From Amylostereum areolatum (lineage: Eukaryota > Basidiomycota > Agaricomycetes > Russulales > Stereaceae): DNA of 64,000 bases. The number at the start of each line of letters is the position of its first letter. Within the stretch, counting starts at the first letter, position 1. The stretch spans positions 481,163-545,162 of the forward strand of contig SAXG01000009.1 in the NCBI GenBank assembly GCA_012932865.1, read 5' to 3'. Shown piece by piece: positions 1-12,488 of the stretch. The notes under the pieces are model-generated. The model did no database searches. It worked only from the letters and a program-made list of their open reading frames with translations, and had not been told where the DNA came from. Made by a program: the position numbers and the translations under genes.

Positions 1-2632
1 CAGAGCGCGCCAGTGGAAAGACGGGGCGAGAAGTACAACTTGTGCAGCAAGGACACTGGACAAGACGCCCCGTTAGCTCAGAAAATGTCCTGAGAAAGTG
101 AGGAACGTACATATCGGTACGTTCGCGGAACAGCCACGCTCCAGGGACGAATGCATACGCCACGGTGAAAGTCCCAATAAACAAGAAGACGATCCACACC
201 AACCACGCGACCCCGAACACCCTTCCCGCGCCTCTAGCAGAAGCAGCACTACCTGCCTGCTCCAAAACATGGGGGGTAACAATGGTAAGAAAAACTGCGT
301 GTAGGAGGCCGCCTGTATAGCCCGTCCACGACTTGTGATACAATAGCAGATAGGTGGACAGCAGACCGAGTAGATAGACGAGTGGATGGGAAAGAATATT
401 GGAGTAGATGCGATGCGTGGATTTAGGTGGGTCGGAGGATGTCACGGATGGAGACAAGGTGAGGATAAGGGCAGTACCGAGTGACTGCGCAAGGATAGTA
501 AAAGAGGCGTGAACGTGTGGATGCGGGCCCGATAATGGATAGCCTTCCCATGACCAAGCGATGAGAGTGCTTGGCTCAGAGAGACGTTCGTGCAAGGAGT
601 ACAAGAGAGAACCGAGGGCGAGAGACTGGGAGGAGCCAGGGTTGCTGAGGGGATCCTCTGTGGTGCAGCGGACTTTGGCCGAGTCGGTGCTGAGATAGAG
701 TCCGTATGGAGGTGTGAAGACGTTGGTCGCGTTGTGAACTCGAGCAAGGCCAATGCTGCGACCACCATGACAGCCTTTCTGACGGCCACCTGAGCTCTCG
801 TCGACGATGGGCCATGCTAGTAGATTCAAAGGTCGGCGTCGTCAGTACGATGTCCAGGAAAAAACGTGCGAACCTGGGTTGTTGCCATCGTTCAGGTGCT
901 TAGAAAGAGACGAGGTGAGAAGGCCCAACAAAAACACTATAACCCGGTCGACCTCAGCAATTTCTCTGCAGTAAAGGTTGCATTCTTCTCACCTACGGAA
1001 TAATAACCCGTTCTGTGATCCTCCCATTCGAGAGGCCCATTTTAGTGTGGAACTCATGACGCCTACAACGACGGCTCCCAATCGACCCCAGACGCTCTTG
1101 ACTCCCCATAGGCCCAGACCGACTGCACAGGATATGCTCATCAGCGTATGCCTACCATTATGTGTACGGGCAGCTTGATAAACGGGAGGTGATGCCGAGG
1201 AGGAAGGGCGATAACGCTGCTAATGTGGCCAATTCTGGGCCAGCGAGGGCAAGCTCCCATACGGAGAAGTAGAAGAGGGTTGTTGGTAGCGCGGTGAGGA
1301 GGGTCCAAGATTGATACGCTTAGAATTGGATCAGGAGTAAGTAGAGTGAAAAAAAAGGAGAGAACGAACCGAAGTATACATCTGACAAGAAGCTGAGCAC
1401 TGGGCGTGTGCAATTGAATGTCCCGACAAGGGAACCGGGCGGTCGAATTGTAGCTTCTATCTCAACAGCAGGCTTGCTCGGAACATCCAACGAAACTGGC
1501 TTGGTGACGGTATCCCTAACAAGCGTCAAATGCAGAGGTATGAGTACATGCATGTTATTCCAAACGACGGGAACGTGTGTACAAGTCATGAGATTCTGCC
1601 TTCTCCTCGAGCGAAGTAGCAGTCGGCAACCCCAAGGTGATCTGCGGGAAGGATCAGCTGGCGTACACCGGTATGTATCTCGCCAGGAACTTACTTGAAA
1701 GTCGCTTTCTTTGAAGTGTGATATGATGGTCGAGTCGTACAGGATGTCCAAGAAGATGAGCGACCATTCGAATAGGGCGTAGCGGGTGTACGCTGTGGGT
1801 GAAAATAAGCCCAACGGCACAGGTTCTTAAGGCAAATTTGCCTACCTCCAGGCTTGCGACGCGCCTTGTGCTCAATGAAGAAGAAAAGCATAGGGAACAG
1901 ACTGAGCCAAAACCTGTACAGAAGTTTCAACAACGACATATGTTTAGGAGACCGAGATGATATACGTACGCGGAAGCGTATAAGGCTCTGCCAACCACAA
2001 GACTTCGTCAGGTGTATTTCGGGGGCGAAATAAAGCACAATCCTACCTCCATCGGACAAGCCTTCCGTCCACCCGCATAAAGACCGCCCCACATCCACGG
2101 CAGGTTACAAACTATATATAAGATCATGAAAAAGTCGTGCACGTTGTGGTTGTCGCTTGAGGTGACGAACACCCATCCTCCACAGCTGACGGTCCGCACG
2201 AGACCGGTAAAAAGCAAGATGGTAGAACGGATTGGATACAGTTTACGGGAGAGGAGATACGACAACAGAAGGACGGCAAAGCGCGGGCCTGCAAACAAAT
2301 CAATCACTGCACCAACCGTTCGTAAGAGAAATCGCACCAGAGTTCACCGCTATGAGGAACTGAAACAAGTTACGTTCGGGGTACCAGTCGCCTATGCTGT
2401 ATAGAGTCGATGATCAGCACGACGCGTTCCGAAACAAAGAGGGCGCGACGCACGTAGCGGACACGCTCGGAAACCATTCCTGGGGCCACCCGGCGACATC
2501 GTTCTTGACGATTTTCTTGTAGTGTAGACGACAGCCTATAAAGAGGGCGCCCAGGAAGGCGGCAAAAGACAAGGTTGTGTGTAAGAGCGCGATGCTCGAC
2601 GCGCGGACGGTCACCACGGACGGTGTCGCCAT
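1..2632 (-). CDS. CWH43: CWH43 homologue, GPI-anchor lipid remodelling protein (3' end off the window)
   Basis: Read leftwards from ATG at 2632. In yeast Cwh43 is an ER membrane protein that replaces the GPI-anchor lipid with ceramide. The first exons (2454-2632, 2338-2396, then from 2288) splice to give WPQEWFPSVSAT, GDWYPERNLFQF, NSGPRFA and HNVHDFFMILYIVCNLPW, the N-terminal Frag1/PGAP2-like membrane block. Later exons give AYTRYALFEWSLIFLDILYD (about 1700-1790), TTLFYFSVWELALAG (about 1240-1320), STLIAWSWEGYP (about 535-575) and FTVAYAFVPGAWLFRE (about 130-180), all in the family order. Many hydrophobic segments are visible. The window ends before the C-terminal exonuclease/endonuclease/phosphatase-like domain of the family would begin, so its state is unknown. 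Exact splice sites beyond exon 3 were not all resolved. Family assignment is secure because distinctive motifs recur over the whole visible length. Confidence 0.9.
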
Positions 2633-4841
2633 AAAGGTTCAACTGTACTAGTCAGCGTTGGTGGGAGAAGGATGCCAGGAAGATGTCGAGCGCTGTCTGG
2701 GACAACAAGTTGTCATATCCGAGATACCGAGCATCTTGGCCGATGTCAACCACGTTATGCATACACTCGGAGTCCGCGCGATTGATGGGCGCCGGCGATA
2801 ATGACTTAGTCAAATATCTAAGTTTTTTCGCCCAAGTCCTTATGGCCTTATGTAGGAAGAGAAACTCTGCTCTTCCGTCTAATACCCTCTGATTCATCAA
2901 GGCCTCAACGTTCCACAATTATGCTAGGCGTGGCGGGACGAAGTGTCTCTAAACTTTCATATTAAACCGAGTGCGTCTCCGACCCCGTACCACGTCCACG
3001 TCTTTTGAAGGGTATTTTATGGTGCGCTACTCTGAATAGTCAATTCGTTGAAAACCTTCAGCGCAATCTCTCCACCCCCCGCCCTCATCCCTAATCCATC
3101 CGCTTGGATCTACAGCGAACAACGGTTTCGAAAACCCAGCCATACGACGAATTGTCGCAATGGTCGTTTCGATGAATTGAGATTCACGCGCCAGGGAGTG
3201 TTTTACTCGCCATTCTACGTACACCCTTGATCTTTCCCGTGTGTCGCAGGCGATCTCATGCGCCAGGATCAAGAGAAGCAGTCCATCCACCCCAAAATGT
3301 TATTTGTCGCAAAACACTGCTTGTACTCTAAACATTCGTTCAAATCTGCTCTACATGGTGCTTGGCCTGGCTGACTTCGTTACTCGCCGGCACATCCAGT
3401 TACACCAGGCCGTCGCTTTATCTGGCGGCAGTGGGCACAGAGACGGTGCGGAGATTCCATTACTTCCTCGTGTATGCGTTTGATCTGACCGTGCTCTTTA
3501 TTAGGTCACAATGAACATTGAATGAAGGGCCGGCGTTGGCGACCATATGGGATGGGTCAGGAGCGCTGGATCGAAGGATCTTCCTCTCTGCACGCCCTGG
3601 GTATCTCACCACCTTCGAACTGACATGTCTGCCAGGTAATATTGCGCATGCTGGATACACATCCCGACATCACGATCTGCGCGACCTGCCGTCGTCAGAC
3701 CTCTGCAAGCTCGTGGAACCGCGCACCTGCCTGAGGAGGAGGCCCAACCGGTGCATATTACGAAGCGTCACGTCGCGGGATCCGAGGCGAACCCTTGGCG
3801 AGCACATCGTTGCGATACTCCTCCCTTTACTCACAAACATATGGATGGTGTTTTCTGATCCATATTCGGTAGTTCAGCGTCCTTACTACCCCATATGGAT
3901 ACCGACCGTAGCCGTCTAGGCGGCCTAGGCATGCTAGGTGCAAGATTAAATTACACCACGGGAATGAGGACACATAAACAAGTGACATTAATAACTCGTT
4001 CGAAAAGCACAGACAGCGTTTCATATGAGCGTCATGTGTAGTCGATTTCAACCCTTCTTAACAGACCCGCTCACCGCACCAGAGAGTCTAGGCAAAGAAC
4101 AGGCTGGAAGGTCGTTCGCAAGATCCATTGGACAACGAGGATGGCTTCCCTAAGTCCTTCACTGCCGCCGCCGAGACCTGAGCCCGTCCTGATCAGGATA
4201 GTTCGAGAGGATGATTCGAAGGGGATAGGGAATGTGGAAAGTAAGCTAGCACGATGTCATCGTGGCCCTGTGGTGCCTATGCGTGAGGGCCGGAATCGAG
4301 AGGTGAACCTAATTGAACGGACCGATTGAAGGCCCGTCTGTGGATGGCCTCCCAGTGGAACAGATCGATGGCGCGGAGGGTCGGGTATAGGAGTGCTCGA
4401 GGACGCCGTGCTTTATTCCTGGAGATCCCTCGCAATACCTTCTGAGCGAAAGAAGGAGAAAGGGCCTGAAAGGTCGCGAGTGTACCGGATATGACGATGA
4501 AGGCATCAATAGCACAGAACGTTCTTGTCATCCAGGCGGACCTAAGCGGGAACCCTACCCAAGCAGAAATACTAAAGCACCAGCTGTAAGCGAAGGTTTG
4601 CGGCGCGCTGTCGCGGGGTACGAGGATGTCGGGGGCTTTACCTATAGCTGCCAGGAATATGAAGACTTGGCCAGAATGGTACACATGATGTGAGTGTGCG
4701 AGAAAGCCGCCGAGATGACGCTGGATGAAAAAAAAAATGAAGTCAGAAAAATGGGTGAGGGGGAGCGTGGGAGAAAAGGACAAAGCATCAGGGAGGGCGT
4801 CGGACGCAGCGAGGAACTCATAGCCTGCCTGTTCTGCTCGC
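2633..4841. other. Intergenic region without a supported gene
   Basis: About 2.2 kb between the divergent CWH43 and Zn2Cys6 genes. Short open frames exist on both strands (for example minus 2652-2918 and 4277-4843, plus 3518-3919). None shows a motif I recognise, and none can be extended by splicing into a conserved protein. The right end is presumably the 5' leader of the regulator. Confidence 0.5.
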
Positions 4842-7800
4842 ATGTCCCACCTCCTCCCTCCTCATCCCGACCTCCATCTCCCCCCGCCTCACCTTCATCA
4901 CGACTTTGAGATGGATCACAACCCCCCTCACCTAGATCAAGACCCATCGCACCACGGTTTGCCCCCGACCGGCGCACCCCCGAGGAAACGCTAAAAAGGC
5001 CGACAACGGCGAGCCCTCCTCGCCCGCCGAGCCTCGTCGTCTCCGTCGCTCCCATGAGGCCTGTGCGCGTTGTCGAAGCAAGAAAATCAAGGTGAGCAGA
5101 ATCCGCCTTCGCATCCCATGGCAAGTCCCGCCGGGCGACACCGTCGGCATTTTCCTGTCTCGCTCCCGCCCGTCGCGTGTCCCGAGTCGCGTTCCTAGCC
5201 GCGATTCTCTCTCTCCTCCTCCCATCCAGCACGTCGAGACGTCGCCCACGTTCATTTGCTCCCATGGCACGTCCATGTCGTGTCTGCCTTATCGCAGAGG
5301 TTTTTTTCCTGTGGTGCCAGAGGGTAAAATCGTGCCCGGGATTTCCCAGGAACGACCCCTCGCCTACCGGGAGACGTCGAGGGCATCGACAGCTGCTTGA
5401 CGAGCACCGTAAAGGCGGACGGGCCAGCAGGATGTGGAGTGCCCAGTAAGCGCGCGCCGTATCGGTCGCGTCAGGGCTCCTTGCCCTTCGCCCCGCCCTT
5501 GTCTGGTGTGACATTCCCATTTACCGGGATATGCGCGTTTCAGACGTTCCCTCTGCCGTCTTTCCGCTCCTTTCCATCTCTAAACTTTTACGCTTCGACT
5601 GTAGTGCGACTCGAAGCATCCCCGTTGCACGGCCTGTGCGACCGCGGGCACCCCCTGCCATCAGGAGGACAGACATCGCCAGACGCTCACCCCTCGGGGC
5701 TACACAGAACGTCTCGAGCGTCAAGTCGCCCTCTGCACCGGCCTTCTTAAGCGTCACATTCCAGGTTTCGAACTCGAGGCCCTCGAAGACATCGCACACC
5801 ACGAAAACATCGTCCTTGACCCAGGCAGCGCTCCCGGCGCGTCCGCCGCATTCCAATTTTCAGGTGGTCCTAACGGAGGGCCCCCGTCCCCCAAGGGGTA
5901 CCCGCCGTTCCCCCCACCGCCCCCGGGACAACACATGCTTCCTCCCCCCGGTTATCCCATGCCGCCTTACGCCTATCCTCCTCCCGGGCCTCCAGGCTCG
6001 CCTTATCCGCCACCCCCGCATCCACACATGCAGCCAATGCCGGGCCCACCGCCGCCCGGGTACAATCCTCACATTCACCCCGCGTTCCAGCACCCGCCGC
6101 CGCCTCACGGTCTTGGCCCCCCTCCGCCGATGCAGCAGCAGCCTCCGCCCTCCGCCTCCACAGCGTCCTCCTTCCAATTCGGGCGCGGTCGCGCCGGACA
6201 TCAAAGGCGGCGACCCACGGCTGAACGACATGTCGAGCAACCTGGTACGTATCTCTCCGCTTTCGTTCCGCGCGTGGAGCTGACTGGTGGGGTTTCCAGA
6301 CGCTGGCGAAGAACTTTGGCGTGTCGCCGCAGATCGTGCAGGATCTCAAGCTTCAGACGCAGGCGACGGACAAGGAGGACATTGCGGTCGGTTCCGCGGC
6401 GCTGATCTCGGGGCGGGATCGGGACATGAACGAGACGGCGCTGCCGCGGGATCCGACCAAGTGGGTGCACCTGTCGCTGCGGCGGAACAGCATTATCGCG
6501 CCGCCCACGAGCCCGACCGCGTCCCCCACAACCGCACCTGCGACTACGACACCCGTCGTGCATATGTGGCTCCCGAAGGACCGCGAGATGGTGCACCGGA
6601 TCCTGGACTCGTACTTCGACCGACTCAACTTCCACCGACCGGTGTTCCTTCGCCACGAATTCCAAGCTGCGCTCGACCAGCTCTATGCGGGGGACGCGCC
6701 TCAGCACGATCCTGGCTTCGTGTGTTCGGTGTACCTCGTGCTCGCGCTCGGAACGCTGAGCGAGCTTAGCCATCGCGCATGCGGGCTCGACGAGGAGGCA
6801 CGCGCGAGCGCCGCCGCCGGTGTCCTCAAGAGTCCCAACCAAGCAAACCTCAAGCGGCTTATGCCCGCGGAATGGCCTGAGCATGAAGAATTCTTCGACC
6901 GGGCGCTCGCGGTCAAGCCAGACCTGAGGGTCACGGTCAGCAGCCTCCAAGCGCTCATCCTACTTCAGTGGTATCTTTACACAGAGGTACGTTCTAGCGT
7001 CCTCAATTTCCACCTCGGGCCTTCTAGTTAACCTTTGATCTCACCACAGCGTCAAGGACGTACACTCTGGCGTCTTGTCGGCAGTCTCGTGCGTCTCGGC
7101 ATTGAACTCGGCCTCAATCACGATCCGACCATCCAGGGTATCTTCAGCGAGGAGGAGTGTCAGCTGCGCATCCGTCTATGGGGGATTGTACTCGTGCAGG
7201 ACCGTGGCACTTCGATCCTGCTCAGGGCGTCCATTGGCGATCGCGCCCTACGATACCAGCACGCCTCACCCCCACCGCCCCAAAACGGCTCGTCCAGACA
7301 TCAGCGATCACTTCGTGCAGAGCCATCCGATTGCAGAGATCCAAGCAGATATCATTAACTCGCTATACACGCCGACGCCCCAGTCTGCTGACGCCATCCT
7401 GCGCCATGCGACGCGCATTGTCAAGAGCTTGGTAGGCTTGCGCAGCCAGCTCCCCGACAGATTCAAGTATTTCTTCGGCGGCACGACGGATTGGCCCATG
7501 GAAAAGCGCTACAAACTTGTGCAAGACATCACGGAAGACGAGGGCCTGACGTTGCTCAAAATCGGTATCTCAAGAATTCTGCTCTTGCGGGCCCTCTTCA
7601 GTAGCAAGGATCTTCCCTATCAGCAGAGGCACAAGGCATTGCTCGATGGTAAGCCACGTCGTCTTCTATTTTCAACCATCGATTCTGACCATCATCTACA
7701 GCCATTGTTGTCTCGCACAACATAATCGTCGTGCACCACCAATTGATCCGTTTCCCAGACATTGCTTTCTTCGTGTCCCCCATCCCCCTTCATATCGCGG

Positions 7801-8528
7801 CCATGGTCATCCTCTACGGCCACATGTCCCGCTGTGAGAGTCTCCCTCGGCAGGTTGCCCTTGAAGACGTGTGGATGGCCCTCGACATGCTTCCATCCTT
7901 CCGTTGGCGCTGGGAACGCAAGGACCACCACGGCGGCCACCCCCTCATCGCACGTCTCGCTGAAAAGGTCCTCGACGTCAACCTGCGCCAGGCGGGGCCC
8001 TCCAGCCAGCCCGTTCTCCTTCAGGAAATGGACTGGGACACCGAAGGCGTCGGGAGCGCCGGAGGCCCAGGCGGACATACCCCGCACACCCCGCATGCGC
8101 ACATCAAAGGCCCCTCAACTCCCCAGCCCAACTACGGACCCGGCGCGCCCATCTTTGGACCGAATTCCACCGCACCCAGCTCAACGCTGGGCAGCCCCGG
8201 CTCGAGCCGCACGGTGTCGAGCGCAGGTCCGCAAGGCGAGAAGAAGCTCGCGGAGGTCCCGCCAGGACTGTTCTACCCTTACTTCCCCACTGAGAACGGC
8301 CGACCAGGCGAGGGGGACAACGGCGATTATCAGCAGCTGCTGGCGAACGCGCCGCAGGCGGGGCAGTGGGGCACTGCGAGTCAGGATAGCTATATGCTGG
8401 AGGAGAAGGATGTGGGCGTGAGCAGCGGGAGCGTGATGGGGATTGGGATGTGGGGTCCTCCTGAGCATAGGAATGGACAGGGACCGCCGCAGGGACAGGG
8501 TGGGTATCCGATGACGCCGGGGCCGTGA
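4842..8528 (+). CDS. Gal4-type Zn2Cys6 transcription factor with fungal-specific TF domain
   Basis: Nuclear regulator of about 1000 residues. Exons: 4842-5091, 5605-6244, 6300-6986, 7050-7648, 7702-8528. The zinc cluster is split by the 513-base first intron: CARCRSKKIK before it and CDSKHPRCTACATAGTPC after it, giving the six cysteines, followed by PRGYTERLERQV, a linker seen in Cat8/FacB-like factors. A long proline-rich stretch (about 5870-6160) leads to the fungal_trans domain, with DREMVHRILDSYFDRLNFHRP, LWRLVGSLVRLGIELGLNHD and GRPLAIAPYDT. The tail is glycine- and proline-rich. Three frame changes are not explained by clean introns: near 4976-4991, near 6171 (or an intron 6060-6135) and at 7224-7227, where a single extra base separates VLVQDRGTSILL from GRPLAIAPYD. 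All are +1. The gene is either affected by sequence errors or newly broken. The regulated genes cannot be told from sequence. Confidence 0.85.
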
Positions 8529-8915
8529 AGGGGCCAAAAGCGTACTTTATTGTGTATTTGTGGGTGGGTATGTTCCCACTCGTATATGGCGTGGGGACAG
8601 CGGAGCGTTTGCCTCGACCTGCGCGTCTTTTTCTCACCTCGTTCCTTCGCATTCGTTCTAACCTTCCATGCATTGGCTGTATTCACGCCGTTTCCCTCCG
8701 TCTATGTGCGATCCCTTTTCGCGTTTGATCATCCCCTCCGTTGCTTTCGCTTGCCAGCCTTGCCTGTGTTTGTTACCCCATCTCGCAGCCTCCGTTTGTC
8801 TGTTCGAAATCGCCGTCTGTATTTGTACCAGTACTTGGGCATGAAAATGTACATTGTCCTGTCGACTTTAGGTGTTCTGCTCTATCTCGCGAGGAGCTCC
8901 TGATCTCTGTGTGTT
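8529..8915. other. Intergenic, convergent 3' ends
   Basis: The 387 bases between the stop codons of the convergent Zn2Cys6 and CobW-like genes. T-rich and C-rich sequence, as expected for 3' untranslated regions. No open frame with recognisable content. Confidence 0.6.
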
Positions 8916-10237
8916 CTACAGCACCTCCGCACCGAGCCGTTCGGCGAGCTTGCGTGCCAGTCTCTTGACTTCTCCGCGCTCGCCCATCACAGTGAGACGC
9001 ACGGCGACGTCTACTAGAGAGTGGTTCCCCGCCGCGTTGAATTCGACGAGCTCCCATCGACCGAAGGCCCAGTTGAGGATCCGGAGGCCGGAGGGAAGGA
9101 GGATGAAGCCCTTGACACGGTAAACGGACTCTTTGGAGAGGGAGGATAGGGCAGCTGTGAGGGTTTCTGAATCTATGGGTTCGACTGTTTGACTGGCTGA
9201 CCTGGACTTGGATTCGGATTCGGAGGGATGCGGTCGGGAGCCCTTGGAAAGCGTTACGGTCTCCACCTCGTCGTGGTGGCGGTGATCTTCCGTGCTCGCG
9301 ATCGACTTGATATCGGAATCGGACAGGAAAAGTTTTGTGTCAAGGCCGAAGATGAGGGACGGGTCGACGCTGGGACCCTGGCACCGGACTTTGGGAGTGA
9401 GATCGTTCAAAGTGTTGAGGTGGTCGAGCACGTCGTCCAGAGCTCGCTCCGAGATGTGTTCCCATTTATTCTGTAGGGTAGCTGTGAACGGAGACGAAGC
9501 CGAAGAGGGAGGGGATGCATACAAGGAGAAGCACGTCCGTGTATTGGGCCTGCATTTTGGCGGTCACTGCTCGTATCTTCGTACCCCCGAAAGTTCTCCG
9601 CGTCGATCACGGTGACGATGGCGTCGAGCGCGAGCGCACGGTGGGTTTCGCGCTCGAGTTCGCGGATTTGAAAGGCGAGGGTGGCCGGGGAAGGCTGAAC
9701 CGCTTTTGGAGGGGATGCGAATTTAGGCTGGGCCGCGAGTTGGGGAGGAAAAGCGCGTACGTACGAGCATTCGATGATTATACGATCGGGGTGGTAGTTT
9801 TCTGCTCGAAGAATGGTGAGTAGGTGCGATGTGGACGGGGAAGGCTCGGCGCACCTAAGATCTCCAGGAGAGCGGACTTCATCTGCCCAACGAGAACACA
9901 ACACCTGTTCTTGTGCCAGTATGTTGAACGGCCGTGGTCAAACGAAGCTGATGTGTGCACATACTTACATACACCCATTCAGGATCTCGCTGACGGCAGT
10001 CAGGCTGCTCTGCTTCGCAAGCTGACTATCGACTGGATTGTATTGGTATCAGCTTGAGTTTCGATGGTCGAGAAGACGGGTGGTACCTTCCACATCGCCG
10101 AATTCGTTCTTGAGGAGGACGACTCGGTAATCCTTGGGCAATTGAGGGAGCAGGGAGAGTATGATCGAGGTTTTACCTGCGCCGAGAAACCCGGTGAAGA
10201 CTGTGATCGGGATTGGGGGACGAGCATCTGAGGGCAT
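8916..10237 (-). CDS. CobW/P47K (COG0523) family GTPase, putative metallochaperone
   Basis: Starts at ATG 10237. The first exon holds a Walker A loop, TVFTGFLGAGKTS, then VVLLKNEFGDVE, the family's switch region. Splicing over an intron (about 9911-9967) joins NGCM to CCVLVGQMKSALLEI, restoring the CxCC metal-binding motif typical of COG0523 proteins. Further exons give PDRIIIECSG-type sequence, LDAIVTVIDAENF and LLNKWE (the base-recognition motif is a variant of NKxD). The last exon (8916-9465) carries the CobW C-terminal domain with VYRVKGFILLP and NWAFGRWELVEF. A serine- and histidine-rich insert (around 9190-9310) precedes it. Family proteins bind GTP and deliver Zn or other metals. Whether this is the ZNG1 orthologue cannot be decided here because I do not see its N-terminal CPELV-type motif. 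Confidence 0.85.
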
Positions 10238-10449
10238 TGTTAAGGTAGAACCAAACGCGATCGCGATGGTTCTGGTCTGCCGGAGTTGGTTCGTGGCAAG
10301 TTCGTGGGGGTATCAGGACCACCGTGACGGTGTTATGATTACGTAGGTAGAGGACGTTTCCCACGGTGCGGCGGCTCGGGAGGTGGAGCGGAGGGACGGT
10401 CACAAGTCACACCACTTCGACGACTCCTCGAACGGCGCCTTCTCTTGCC

Positions 10450-11736
10450 ATGCTTCCTCATTCCTCTCCGAACCCAACCCACCACGCAAATTCCTCAGAA
10501 TACACGCTGGCGACCGTTCACTACCACGACGATGAGAACGAGCGAGCTTCGCTCCTTTCCAATTCTTCCACGGGCTCTTATGGGACATCGCCCTCTCGCA
10601 CCGACCCCGCCCAATCGGAAGAGGGTGATCATGAACGCTGCCCTCAAAATGGCCGCCATTTTCGCCATCGGATGTCTCGTACTAGGAGGGACGCTTTGGC
10701 TAGCTCTGCCCAGATTAGGAGGAGTGCGTCGCCGCGCGGTGCATCTTGTTTGTTATGGACCCATGGCTGACGCCCAGACAGGGTGGACCGACCGTTGCTC
10801 CGCATCCCCAAGTCCTTCGCGCAACTACAGGACCTCAACTACCTCCTGAAGAAGTACAGGGATATCTACCCATATCGCATCGTCGTTTGCTATGTGGTCA
10901 CCTACCTCTTGTAAGCATCCCGTTCTTCCCCACACGCGCCTATTTCCTTACCCCGCCACAGCCTCCAAACCTTTTCGCTCCCTGGTTCGATGTATCTGTC
11001 TATCCTCGGAGGTGCCGTCTGGGGCGTCGCACGCGCTCTACCATTAGCCTGCACATGCGTCGCCACCGGCGGCACGCTCTGCTACCTCCTGTCTGCCGCC
11101 CTCGGCCCGGCGCTTCTCACCCTGCCCTCCTTCAAATCCCGTCTGACCACATGGAGCGAAAAGATCAGCCTCCAGCGCGCCAACCTCATCCCCTTCCTCA
11201 TCGTCCTCCGCATTGCGCCCCTGCCCCCGCACTGGGTCGTCAACGTCCTTTGCCCGCACCTCGGCATCGGCATCGTTCCCTTCTGGATATCCACTTTCCT
11301 CGGCATATTCGGCGTCACCGTCATCCACACCACCATCGGCGGCGGCCTCGATGACATGACGTCCGCGGCGGATTTCCACCTCATTTCCTGGCGCAATTTC
11401 TTCGGGCTGTCCGCTGTGGTCGTCGGTGCGATGATCCCAGTCGGCATCCGCTACGTGTTTGCTCGGGAGACGGCGGTGGCGGCCGATGTGGAGGCAGCGG
11501 AGGCCGGTTCCATCCACCTTGACGAGGATGAGGATGAGATCCTGGCCGAGGGTCCACCGGCGCTGACGGCGGCCAAGGCGAAGACGCAGACACATCTAAT
11601 TCCGATAGACGATGTGGACGAGGAAGAGGACGAAAGCGACGAAGAGGACATCATCCTCGAGGCGGGGCCAGCGATCGTGGTCAAGCCCGGCGACCCGTCG
11701 CCGCAGAGTTCTTCTGCGTCTTCCTCGTTCCACTAG
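10450..11736 (+). CDS. TMEM41-like VTT-domain membrane protein (SNARE-associated Golgi/DedA family)
   Basis: Exons 10450-10723, 10782-10910, 10962-11736. Members are ER/Golgi lipid scramblases used in autophagy and lipid transport. A polar N-terminus is followed by a membrane anchor (KMAAIFAIGCLVLGGTLW). The VTT domain then reads VVCYVVTYLFLQTFSLPGSM, YLSILGGAVWGV, VLRIAPLPPHWVVNVLCPHL and STFLGIFGVTVIHTTIGGG, matching TMEM41 more closely than Tvp38. The C-terminal tail is very acidic (about 11510-11660). The three exons total 1178 bases and only become a single frame (391 residues) if one base is removed at GGG 10623-10625 and one at GGG 10781-10783, the latter next to a splice acceptor. For the first there is an alternative, a 106-base intron 10516-10621 with a weak GTTCAC donor. 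Confidence 0.85.
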
Positions 11737-12488
11737 ATGGCGCCGTACACGGGATGCACGGACCTGTACTTCATGACAATTCACGACCATCTCTCGTTTT
11801 TTGTCCTTCGCTCGTTCTTACGCGGCGCGTTGTTGTATCTATACATTCGATGCTTTTCTCCCCCCTCCTCCCTCATCCCCTTATGTGCGGGTACTACATC
11901 CATACGTTCCCTTTGCCCCCCCTCCTATTTATGGTCGCTGGTGTGTACTTTACTGCTCCCACTTGCCCTGGGTTGTTTGTGCTGTAACTAATTGTTACTA
12001 GAATGTTGAAGCCGGCGTGTCGCCCTTCTCTCATAACGCGAGGTGAGGTTCGCAGGTCTGCTCGAGATTGGCGATTCCATTGGGACGCATGTCGGTAGGA
12101 CGGCGGGCGCTGGGAAGCCGATAAAGGGCCGAGGAGTGACGGTGTCAAGATCTTCTCCGGAGGCCATCATCCGCACAGACGCGGCTTCGTCGATCGCGGG
12201 GGACTAGAGGTCGCTGACCTTTTGAGTTGCTAGACACCTGATAGACGTCGACTTCTGTCCAGTGACCTGTGTGGTTCATAAGTGAAGAAGCGCATTGTAG
12301 ACTACTTATTACTTGAATTTACTTAGTGGACAATGACTCAATGAACCTGGCTTGCTTCGCAAATTACGCAATCAACTCCGCCCATCCGGGTTACATAATT
12401 TACGAGGCTCCCCAAGCCTGCCGCCCTCAACCGTGACCTCACCGCTTAGGTCCTCATCTACAGTGGCGGACAGTAGCCATAGGTCGCT
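11737..12488. other. Intergenic region
   Basis: About 750 bases between the TMEM41-like gene and Saf4, both on the plus strand. The left part is pyrimidine-rich 3' untranslated-type sequence. No conserved frame was found on either strand; the right part must contain the Saf4 promoter. Confidence 0.5.

Noticed and set aside
4277..4843. 188-codon minus-strand frame with hydrophobic stretches near the reg­ulator start
   Set aside because: No motif recognised, overlaps the 5' leader of the Zn2Cys6 gene, and splicing attempts gave stops.
4642..5520. 292-codon minus-strand frame
   Set aside because: Antisense to the zinc-cluster exon and its first intron; content is arginine/glycine-biased shadow sequence.
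6060..6141. Intron with tandem CAG acceptors (NAGNAG) in the Zn2Cys6 gene
   Set aside because: It would fix the frame, but the skipped sequence reads as good proline-rich coding, and a +1 base near 6171 explains the shift equally well.
7172..7223. 52-base intron in the fungal_trans domain that would restore the frame
   Set aside because: It would delete LWGIVLVQDRGTSILL, which is a conserved part of the domain; a single extra base is the better explanation.
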